From Methylococcaceae bacterium (lineage in GTDB: Bacteria > Pseudomonadota > Gammaproteobacteria > Methylococcales > Methylomonadaceae), in contig PMDM01000068.1 in NCBI GenBank assembly GCA_003155565.1, forward strand, positions 920-6,413: a DNA stretch of 5,494 nucleotides, read 5' to 3'. Positions 1 to 5,494 of the stretch are shown here, in pieces. A program made the translations under genes and the position numbers. The notes below the pieces were generated by a model. The model was not told the DNA's origin. It made no database searches and was given only the letters and a program-made list of their open reading frames with translations. The number at the start of each line of letters is the position of its first letter. Within the stretch, counting starts at the first letter, position 1.

Positions 1-1269
1 CTATTCATGAATAGGGTAAAACTGTGCTAAATAGGCACGGACAATCAGGTTATAGATAGCCTTCTCTTTGTCGGTTAAACCCGCCAAACTGCCTTGATGC
101 ATGGTGGGTATAATGCCGTGGTGCGCGGTGATTTTTGAATCGTCCCAGGTCTTGGACTTTAGGCTGGGATTTGCACCCTCAATCAACTCCGCAAGCCCTG
201 GATTAACATGCTTTACTGCGGCCAATACACGTACTGCATCGGCATGTTGTGACTCGGGGAGATAATTACAGTCAGTTCGCGGGTAGCTAGTCAATTTGTG
301 TGTTTCATAGAGCGACTGGCAAACATCAAGAACATCGGCAGCGGTATAACCAAACAGATTAGACGCAACAAGCGTTATGTCCGACAATGAATAAGCTCTA
401 GGGTGCGCCTTCTTCTTGGCCTCCTGCTTGTACTCAGTAATGCGGCCTTGTTTCCCGTTTAGTTTTTGAACAAGTTCGTCTGCAACAGCCTTGTCAATCA
501 AGCGGCCTTCACTATCTAGGCCAGCCTGGTCGTCCTGTGCCATCCATCGAGCAACAAAAGCGCCATTCGTGTGTTGAAAGTGTGTTTGCAGGGTATGAAA
601 AGGCACCGGCTTAAAAGCCTCTATTTCACGATCCCTGGCAACAACAATGGCTAGCGTCGGTGTCTGTACTCGGCCAACGGTTAGAAGCGCACGAGAGCCG
701 CCGCGTTGTGCGCGTAAAGTATATGCCCGGCTTAAGTTCATACCGATCAACCAATCAGCACGGCCACGCGCTTGGGCGGCCGCACCGAAACCATGATAAG
801 CTGCATTATCTTTCAACACCGATAAGCCGCGCTGAACCGAAACAGAATCTTGGGCAGATACCCAAAACCGGCGCACTGGCTTACTGTTCTTAAAAAAGAT
901 CAATACCTGGTCTACCAGTAGCTGACCTTCACGGTCGGGATCGCCTGCATTAACCACTTCACTAGCCGATTTAAGCAAGCGCCCTATAACATCAAGTTGC
1001 TGTTTAGCGTCGGCCTTTGGATGAACAATCCAGAGTGAGGGTATGATCGGTAAATCCTCTACACGCCATAGCTTCTTGCCAGTTGTCGGGCTACATGGAA
1101 CATCATCGGCGGTATACTCATCCGGCTCTGCCTGTTCAAGCATGTGTCCGAAGCACCACGTAATAGTGTCCTGGCCGCATTCTATGTAGCCATTAGACTT
1201 GGCAGTAACCCCAAGCTCACCAGCAATCGCCTTTGCAACTGATGGTTTTTCCGCAATGAATAATCGCAT
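1..1269 (-). CDS. traE: Topoisomerase III TraE, apparently truncated at 422 residues
   Basis: Type IA DNA topoisomerase of the TopB family, the counterpart of RP4 TraE. It cleaves one strand through an active-site tyrosine and passes another, and may help decatenate or process plasmid DNA during transfer or replication. The Toprim domain begins FIAEKPSVAKAIA with Glu7 and carries NAGDPDREG (Asp110, Asp112, Glu114). VGRVQTPTL lies at 198-206. The catalytic tyrosine is Tyr329 in LTSYPRTDCNYLP. TAHHGIIPT at 381-389 is also typical. The ATG at 1269 lies 9 bases after the traF stop and starts MRLFIAEKPS, as expected. The frame ends in TAG at 1-3, straight after YLAQFYPIHE, a point where family members normally continue: E. 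coli TopB has about 650 residues and RP4 TraE about 737. The active-site residues are present, but the end of the core and the C-terminal DNA-binding tail are missing. Whether a functional enzyme results is doubtful. Confidence 0.92.
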   Translation of the reverse strand: MRLFIAEKPSVAKAIAGELGVTAKSNGYIECGQDTITWCFGHMLEQAEPDEYTADDVPCSPTTGKKLWRVEDLPIIPSLWIVHPKADAKQQLDVIGRLLKSASEVVNAGDPDREGQLLVDQVLIFFKNSKPVRRFWVSAQDSVSVQRGLSVLKDNAAYHGFGAAAQARGRADWLIGMNLSRAYTLRAQRGGSRALLTVGRVQTPTLAIVVARDREIEAFKPVPFHTLQTHFQHTNGAFVARWMAQDDQAGLDSEGRLIDKAVADELVQKLNGKQGRITEYKQEAKKKAHPRAYSLSDITLVASNLFGYTAADVLDVCQSLYETHKLTSYPRTDCNYLPESQHADAVRVLAAVKHVNPGLAELIEGANPSLKSKTWDDSKITAHHGIIPTMHQGSLAGLTDKEKAIYNLIVRAYLAQFYPIHE

Positions 1270-1274
1270 TTGTA

Positions 1275-1280
1275 CTTCCT
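1275..1280 (-). promoter_or_regulatory. Ribosome binding site of traE, overlapping the traF stop
   Basis: The minus strand reads AGGAAG. Its first two bases are part of the traF TAG stop, and AGGA lies 7 bases from the traE ATG. A ribosome finishing traF would sit on this site, which suggests coupled translation. Confidence 0.65.
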
Positions 1281-1815
1281 ACCAAGTGATGACCGGTGAT
1301 ATGACGGTCTTTATTTGAGAACGGCTGATTGGACCAAAGTAACGGCTATCGAACGATGCCCCAGTGACATCCGACATAAGCAGAACGTCGGAATCTTCCA
1401 AAATAAAATGACTAACGCGATAACGCGTAAGTGGCCGTCCCGCCTTGTCTGCCTTTAAAGGTATGCTTAATGGCACTAGCAAATCATTCACTCGGATACC
1501 ATCATCGGTAATAGAAACCGCATCGCCTTTAGCCGCAAATACGCGCTTCATCATATAGCCATAGCCGCCTGGACAAAAACCAGCGCCGATGTAGCCTCTT
1601 TCCTTGGCTACCGTAAACACATTGGCTTGCGGTGGGCAGAACAGCACGTAAGCGCCCTTTGCTACAGGCTGCTCACTCGTCCAGTACAAACCAACGGGAA
1701 TACTCTTAGTAGTGTTAATGCGGGCGCCTGCTGCAAAGCACGCCACCCCGAATGCCAAAATAGCGGTGCCAACAATCGCAACACCAACCGTTAGACGTTT
1801 ATAAAGAAGGCTCAT
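1279..1815 (-). CDS. traF: Conjugative pilin-maturation protease TraF (signal peptidase S26 family)
   Basis: Periplasmic-side, membrane-anchored serine peptidase. In RP4, TraF trims the C-terminus of the TrbC prepilin and joins the ends to give a cyclic pilin. The product has 178 residues, the length I recall for RP4. A membrane anchor lies at about 8-30. The nucleophile motif is NTTKSIPVGLYW with Ser38, the general-base motif is GYMMKRV with Lys90, and TGASFDSRYFGP carries Asp156; these correspond to Ser37, Lys89 and Asp155 of RP4. Cys60 (LFCPPQ) and Cys81 (FCPGG) are a likely disulfide pair (inference). The start is the ATG at 1815, not the longer frame from 2034: the extra 73 residues lie within traG, look random and precede the anchor. 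ATGA at 1812-1815 joins the traG stop and traF start. The Shine-Dalgarno is weak (AGGG at 1825-1828), so translational coupling to traG is likely. Confidence 0.95.
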   Translation of the reverse strand: MSLLYKRLTVGVAIVGTAILAFGVACFAAGARINTTKSIPVGLYWTSEQPVAKGAYVLFCPPQANVFTVAKERGYIGAGFCPGGYGYMMKRVFAAKGDAVSITDDGIRVNDLLVPLSIPLKADKAGRPLTRYRVSHFILEDSDVLLMSDVTGASFDSRYFGPISRSQIKTVISPVITW

Positions 1816-3794
1816 AGTGTGATGCCCTGCCCTGCCGCCTGACACTGTACCCCGCGCAACTTGTCGCTTTTCTCTGGTGGAGGAACAGCAGCGCGGGCTG
1901 TAAATATTGCATCTTGAAAATAGAGCGGCTGCTTGCCGTAAATGGCTGGGTATCCAGAGACATAAACAACCATATCTCCAGCCTCTTTGATTAATCCATC
2001 CGCGTCCTTCTTCGGGCCTGGCATTCGCAAACACTCATCCGGGGTAAGTAGCGGTCTTGATACTTCCTGGATGGTGCGTGACACTTGCCCCAGCAAGACA
2101 CTACTACGCCGTCCGCTTGTGGTGATCTGCTCTTTTACCACAGTGGTCGTTCCGGTCAATTTTGAAAGGTGTTCGGCTGTCTCTATTCGGTTTGGAGGAA
2201 AGGCATTCTGCACATGGCAGTTTGAGGTAATTGTTTCGTCGTGCCCGTAGCCAGTTTCACGGCTTTTGAGCTGATTAATGTCTTGGCAAATGAGATAAAA
2301 TTTGATGCCATACCCGGCAACGAAAGCCAATGACTCTTGCAGGATTTCAAGCTTTCCAAGGCTAGGAAACTCGTCAAGCATACCCAGCAAACGATGCTTG
2401 TAGGTTTTTTTTGACCGCACGTAAGGAAGCGCGGCCTGAGAGAATCCAGCCTTCACAAAAATGCGTCGCCACCAAGACATATCATCCATTACACGCTCAA
2501 AATCCATCTTGTCAGCCAACAACCTGACGACCATATTCAGCATAATGCGCACCAGTGGGCGCAACCGTGCCTTATCGTTTGGCTGCGTGACAATATATAG
2601 GCTTACCGGATCATCGTGATTCATCAAGTCCTTAATACGGAAATCTGACCTACTGACATTCCTGCCAACAATAGGATCACGGTAAAGGGATAAATAAGAC
2701 TTAGCCGTAGACAGAACCGAACCTGCTTCTTCATCGGGACGATCCAGCATATCCCTGGCGGCAGAACCAACCACAGGATGATTCTGGCCATTAACATGGC
2801 CATAGGTACACATCTCCATCCAAAGTTCAGCTACGCTACTGTTTGGGTCGGATAGCATGGCATCCACCGACGGTAAACTGGCCGGTGTGCCTTCATTCCT
2901 GGCTTTATAAAGTGCATGAAGAAACACCCCCACTAACAGTGCCTGGGCGGTTTTTTGCCAGTGGCTTTCAAGACCCTTGCCGTCTGGATCAACCACCAGG
3001 GTAGCCAGATTTTGTACATCGCCTACTTCGTTATCAGTGCCAATACGAAGCTCATCAAAAGGGTTCCAACAAACGCCGCCGTTAGTAGTAGCCGGTTCAA
3101 AGCGCAGCACTTTGTTTTTTGCGTACTTTTGACGCCAGCCCGACGTCATCGCCCAAAGCTCGCCCTTCAAATCGGTAATGACGGCACTTTCCGGCCATGA
3201 AAGCAGTGTTGGGACAATCAATCCGACACCCTTACCTGAACGGGTGGGTGCGTAGCATAAAACATGCTCAGGGCCATTATGCTTTAAATAGTGCTGTTGC
3301 CCGTTTTTGTCCAACCAAGCACCCACATAAACCCCTGCGCCGGCAGCCGGAACATTGCCTTTAATGGATTGCCATAAGCTAAGCGAATCGGGGATCAAAC
3401 CAGCCGCGCGAATATCCTCACTATTTGCCCAACGGGCCGAGCCATGCAGGTACTCATTAGCCTTGGAAGAATTCGCCAATACCATCCTGGCAATAACCAA
3501 GATAAGCAGCCCAATACCAGCCACAGTAACGCCAAGACTCCCCGCACGCATAAAAACATCCGGGTAATATCTATACCAACTGTAAGCCCACTTAATAATC
3601 CCCCATGAAGGATATATGTGATTGATTTGCCAGCCTAGTGCTTGATGGTACTTGAGATCGTGAGCAAATAACTGTGTGGCGGCTTGCAGTCCACTGATCA
3701 TAAACAGCAAGGCCAACAGTGGGATTACCCAACTAGACCCAATCTTTTTAGTCCGCACTTGCGGGCCAACCGCATTATTAAACCTATCACTCAT
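1812..3794 (-). CDS. traG: Type IV coupling protein TraG (VirD4 family)
   Basis: Inner-membrane ATPase that couples the TraI relaxosome to the mating-pair-formation type IV secretion channel and is thought to drive transfer of the strand. The protein has 660 residues against about 635 in RP4. Two membrane segments lie at about 20-40 and 84-106. Walker A is APTRSGKGVG at 182-191 (Lys188), followed by DLKGELW at 208-214. Walker B is LLGMLDEF at 469-476 (Asp474), followed by CQDINQLKSRYG-like sequence near 503-517. HVQNAFPPN at 527-535 and KLTGTTTVVKEQ at 545-556 are also typical. The start ATG at 3794 matches the RP4 N-terminus (NNAVGPQ shared) and has AAGGA 8 bases upstream. It overlaps the traI stop as ATGA, and its own stop overlaps the traF start in the same way. 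Odd feature: residues 434-464, just before Walker B, are about 24 residues longer than I recall for RP4 TraG. Confidence 0.96.
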   Translation of the reverse strand: MSDRFNNAVGPQVRTKKIGSSWVIPLLALLFMISGLQAATQLFAHDLKYHQALGWQINHIYPSWGIIKWAYSWYRYYPDVFMRAGSLGVTVAGIGLLILVIARMVLANSSKANEYLHGSARWANSEDIRAAGLIPDSLSLWQSIKGNVPAAGAGVYVGAWLDKNGQQHYLKHNGPEHVLCYAPTRSGKGVGLIVPTLLSWPESAVITDLKGELWAMTSGWRQKYAKNKVLRFEPATTNGGVCWNPFDELRIGTDNEVGDVQNLATLVVDPDGKGLESHWQKTAQALLVGVFLHALYKARNEGTPASLPSVDAMLSDPNSSVAELWMEMCTYGHVNGQNHPVVGSAARDMLDRPDEEAGSVLSTAKSYLSLYRDPIVGRNVSRSDFRIKDLMNHDDPVSLYIVTQPNDKARLRPLVRIMLNMVVRLLADKMDFERVMDDMSWWRRIFVKAGFSQAALPYVRSKKTYKHRLLGMLDEFPSLGKLEILQESLAFVAGYGIKFYLICQDINQLKSRETGYGHDETITSNCHVQNAFPPNRIETAEHLSKLTGTTTVVKEQITTSGRRSSVLLGQVSRTIQEVSRPLLTPDECLRMPGPKKDADGLIKEAGDMVVYVSGYPAIYGKQPLYFQDAIFTARAAVPPPEKSDKLRGVQCQAAGQGITL

Positions 3795-5494
3795 CTGCTT
3801 CTTCCTTTCGTTTTGATGGAGCCATTTATTGTTACGGTTATTGTGTCGCCAACGGCAATACGTTTGAGCCGCCGCGCAGTCGCTTCATCTATAGGCAAAA
3901 CCATTACGTCATCGCCGTTCTTTAAAAGCGCCAGGAACTGCTTATCCACTTGGCGAGTACCAGCAAATACAGAAACCCCGTCATTAATATAATTATAATG
4001 TGTGTGTTTCGGTATATCGTATAATATTAACCTTTTATTCTCTCGTTCAGCAATGTATTTTTCGGCTGCGGCCTGCCCCGCTGTCACGATTCCTGACCCA
4101 AAAACATCCCGTCGCAAGCTGTTATCTGATTGGGTTCCTTGCTGCCCCAAGTGACCAGGAACATGACCCGGCAATAACACTTCACTTCGGCTGGCGATGC
4201 GAACCACACCGAGTTCGGACAATCCTCGCAAACGGTTTTGGCTTTCGGGCGGCGGTTTTCTTCCAACTCGGCCAATGTCGGGCTTGCCAGTGAATCGTTC
4301 TGGTAAGATTGACCGTGATCCTCCGATGCTTTCGATGACTCGGGTAGAGGTGAATCGAGAGCTGCCATTGCCGCCTCTATTAATTCGTCCTCTGTTAACG
4401 TTTTCTCGTCTTTGCTCATTGTCATGCTCCTTGGTAGTGATGGAATACAAAATTTCCTGACGCCGACGCTCTAAAGCTGTATCGTCAAAAGTGATAGGTA
4501 ATTTGGCGGCGGCTGCCGCCTGTGCGATCTGCTCTTTAAAGTCGGCGGTCCCATTGACTTTGATCTGCTGTCCGTATCGTTCCACAGCCATAATCAAAAC
4601 GGTCTGTAAACCTGATTGTGTAACGCCCCGGCCTACTTTCAATTTTTCGCCATCGTCACGGACTATCGTGCGTCCTACACGGTAGATAATAGTGCCCTTT
4701 TTAGTGATACTGTCTTGCTCGGCTTGAATTCGTTGCTTACTCTGCCAACCATTACCGCTTACTGTGTCGCCTTTAAGCCCTAGTGCCACCAGTCGAGCGC
4801 GTAACGCACTTAACGCCTCCTGATCGCCCTCCGTGGCCTTTTCTTTCAACCAATCAGCCCACGCCCTTCTTTTGTATTTGTTGTATATCTTCTGGCGTTC
4901 CTTGCTGTATTGCTGATTGACTTTACTGATTTCGCCTTTCAATGTTTTGCTGGTCTCAGCGTACAAGATTTTTTTTGCAATCCTTTGTCCCTTAATAAGC
5001 TTGATTGCAGTCCGCTTTAGCCGCCCACTACGCTTAGCCTCTTCAATGAGCCGATTCTTTAGTTTGATAGCCCTGCTTAATTCTTCAGCGCGTGATAGGG
5101 TAATTGTCGAGAGTTCGTTTTTGTATCTGGCATACAGTTCTACCGTATTAGCCCTTGAACGCATCGGCTTCTGTTCGTATTTCTTAGCCGGATGGTCATT
5201 TTTCATCTTCTCAGGAGAATGCTCAAAAACACCGAAACGGGACTCTAGTTTGTTTTTTGAGTAATCACGACCTATAGAACTTGCTTTGACAGTGGTTCCG
5301 TCCATTGCCGTAATAACAAGACCGTTACCGCGCTCGTGCAAACTAAGCCCGTTAATTTGCATTACCTGATGCAGTTCTGCCCAAGACTGCGCCCCCTGGA
5401 TTTGGTCGTAGCACTCGCGTTTAATCCAACCCAGCAAACTTTCAATTCCTGCATGGTGTTCCATGTCGGTGGCATGGTTTTCTGATCGGGTGTT
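3791..5494 (-). CDS. traI: IncP-type conjugative relaxase TraI, C-terminal part (5' end outside window)
   Basis: TraI nicks oriT, stays covalently bound to the 5' end of the transferred strand and is led into the secretion channel. The first methionine in the window is at 5464, but the frame is open through ten more codons to 5494 (N-T-R-S-E-N-H-A-T-D), and these also resemble RP4 TraI. So 5464 is an internal Met, and the catalytic N-terminus (Tyr, Ser and His motifs of the MOBP family) lies upstream. Counting from 5464: residues 1-80 match the RP4 stretch with HAG-ESL-GWIKREC and DGTTVKAS; 107-200 is charged and probably helical; about 254-340 looks like an LPD7-type domain (TKKGTIIYRV, AVERYG, ITFDD); 347-461 is an Arg/Gly/Ser-rich linker that also encodes traH; 470-557 is a conserved C-terminal module ending KGRSR. 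The stop overlaps the traG start by four bases. The match to RP4 TraI is from memory, without an alignment. Confidence 0.95.
   Translation of the reverse strand, partial: NTRSENHATDMEHHAGIESLLGWIKRECYDQIQGAQSWAELHQVMQINGLSLHERGNGLVITAMDGTTVKASSIGRDYSKNKLESRFGVFEHSPEKMKNDHPAKKYEQKPMRSRANTVELYARYKNELSTITLSRAEELSRAIKLKNRLIEEAKRSGRLKRTAIKLIKGQRIAKKILYAETSKTLKGEISKVNQQYSKERQKIYNKYKRRAWADWLKEKATEGDQEALSALRARLVALGLKGDTVSGNGWQSKQRIQAEQDSITKKGTIIYRVGRTIVRDDGEKLKVGRGVTQSGLQTVLIMAVERYGQQIKVNGTADFKEQIAQAAAAAKLPITFDDTALERRRQEILYSITTKEHDNEQRRENVNRGRINRGGNGSSRFTSTRVIESIGGSRSILPERFTGKPDIGRVGRKPPPESQNRLRGLSELGVVRIASRSEVLLPGHVPGHLGQQGTQSDNSLRRDVFGSGIVTAGQAAAEKYIAERENKRLILYDIPKHTHYNYINDGVSVFAGTRQVDKQFLALLKNGDDVMVLPIDEATARRLKRIAVGDTITVTINGSIKTKGRSR
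3803..3807 (-). promoter_or_regulatory. Ribosome binding site of traG inside the traI 3' end
   Basis: The minus strand reads AAGGA here, 8 bases from the traG ATG at 3794. The same bases encode the Lys-Gly-Arg of the TraI C-terminus (KGRSR then stop), so the site is double-purpose. Confidence 0.75.
3992..4020 (-). promoter_or_regulatory. Possible promoter for traG within the traI 3' end
   Basis: A perfect TATAAT on the minus strand at 3992-3997 lies in a markedly AT-rich patch (about 3976-4035) of the traI coding sequence, about 195 bases upstream of traG. The hexamer 17 bases further upstream, ACGATA at 4015-4020, matches TTGACA at only three of six bases. RK2 is known to have a traG promoter in this general region, which makes the site worth noting. 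AT-rich codons for the local Tyr/Asn/Ile-rich peptide could produce the same pattern by chance. Confidence 0.25.
4084..4419 (-). CDS. traH: TraH-like acidic relaxosome protein, nested in traI in another frame
   Basis: A 111-residue protein encoded entirely within traI, in the frame shifted by one base. In RP4, traH has the same nested position, and its small acidic product stabilises the TraI-TraJ-oriT relaxosome. The start is set at 4419 rather than the ATG two codons earlier (4425), because AAGGAG at 4427-4432 lies 7 bases from 4419 but only 1 base from 4425. The N-terminal half is acidic (about 20 Asp/Glu against 10 Lys/Arg overall) and low in complexity. The C-terminal third is quite different: Cys64-X2-Cys67-Pro, Trp72, Cys81-Tyr-Cys83, Trp91 and Cys102-Asp-Gly, which looks like a conserved compact fold and perhaps a metal site (inference). 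A good ribosome site, the syntenic position and non-random composition support a real gene. Assignment to TraH rests on position, size and charge, not on an alignment. Confidence 0.8.
   Translation of the reverse strand: MSKDEKTLTEDELIEAAMAALDSPLPESSKASEDHGQSYQNDSLASPTLAELEENRRPKAKTVCEDCPNSVWFASPAEVKCYCRVMFLVTWGSKEPNQITACDGMFLGQES
4427..4432 (-). promoter_or_regulatory. Ribosome binding site of traH (decides its start)
   Basis: On the minus strand this reads AAGGAG, a near-perfect Shine-Dalgarno inside the traI coding sequence. Seven bases separate it from the ATG at 4419, and only one base from the ATG at 4425. The spacing therefore favours 4419 as the traH start and argues that the nested frame is translated. 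Confidence 0.7.

Noticed and set aside
1528..1540. Sequence resembling a KorB operator (TTTAGCCGCTAAA), 11 of 13 bases
   Set aside because: Only the left half-site is intact, and it falls in conserved traF codons (Phe-Ala-Ala-Lys). A poorer match at about 5014-5026 in traI is equally explained by coding. Neither is near a start.
1816..2034. N-terminal extension of the traF frame (73 residues upstream of the chosen start)
   Set aside because: It lies within the end of traG, has odd Cys/Arg-rich sequence with no family likeness, and would put residues ahead of the membrane anchor. The ATG at 1815 gives the expected 178 residues and an ATGA junction.
2183..2377. Minus-strand 64-codon frame inside traG
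   Set aside because: No ribosome site or recognisable motif was seen; it overlaps the strongly conserved Walker B region of traG and reads as a shadow frame.
4505..4520. GC-rich hairpin GGCGGC-GGCT-GCCGCC
   Set aside because: It comes from a run of alanine codons in TraI, lies mid-gene and has no following T-run on the minus strand, so it is not a terminator.
4917..5264. Plus-strand frame of 115 codons opposite traI
   Set aside because: It is antisense to the Lys/Glu-rich helical part of TraI, which produces a hydrophobic, Ser/Leu-rich shadow resembling membrane segments. No other support for a gene was seen.
5462..5464. ATG at 5464 as the start of the relaxase
   Set aside because: The frame continues upstream to the window edge with residues that still match RP4 TraI, and the catalytic relaxase domain would be missing. 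It is an internal methionine.

Overview
The window is a slice of a conjugative DNA-transfer region of the IncP (RP4/RK2 Tra1) type. All genes lie on the minus strand. In transcription order, from high to low coordinates, they are traI (relaxase, 5' end cut off by the window), traH (nested in traI in another frame), traG (coupling protein), traF (signal-peptidase-like pilin protease) and traE (topoisomerase III, apparently truncated). This is the gene order of the relaxase-to-primase part of Tra1 in RP4. The products also match RP4 in length and motifs, as far as I can compare from memory. By eye the base composition is mid-40s to about 50% GC, well below RP4. That suggests a diverged IncP-like plasmid, or an integrative element carrying such a module, in a moderate-GC Pseudomonadota host. 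The species cannot be named from this sequence.

Layout. 3791-5494: C-terminal part of TraI; the reading frame stays open to the window edge, so the catalytic N-terminus and oriT lie outside. 4084-4419: traH, wholly inside traI. 1812-3794: traG, whose ATG overlaps the traI stop in an ATGA. 1279-1815: traF, with another ATGA overlap with traG. 1-1269: traE, 9 bases after traF, with its Shine-Dalgarno overlapping the traF stop. There is no gene-free stretch longer than these few bases, and I see no RNA gene, CRISPR array, insertion sequence or terminator.

How the genes work together. TraI nicks oriT and stays bound to the transferred strand. TraH is expected to stabilise the relaxosome. TraG, an inner-membrane ATPase, links the relaxosome to the mating-pair-formation type IV secretion channel. 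TraF matures and cyclises the pilin of that channel. TraE is a topoisomerase carried with the transfer genes. The tight overlaps point to one translationally coupled transcript.

Most worth a second look: the double-coding traI/traH segment and the cysteine-rich tail of TraH; an extra stretch of about 24 residues in TraG just before Walker B; a TAG that ends topoisomerase III at residue 422; and an AT-rich, promoter-like patch inside the end of traI. The backbone is a known system; I see no wholly new one.
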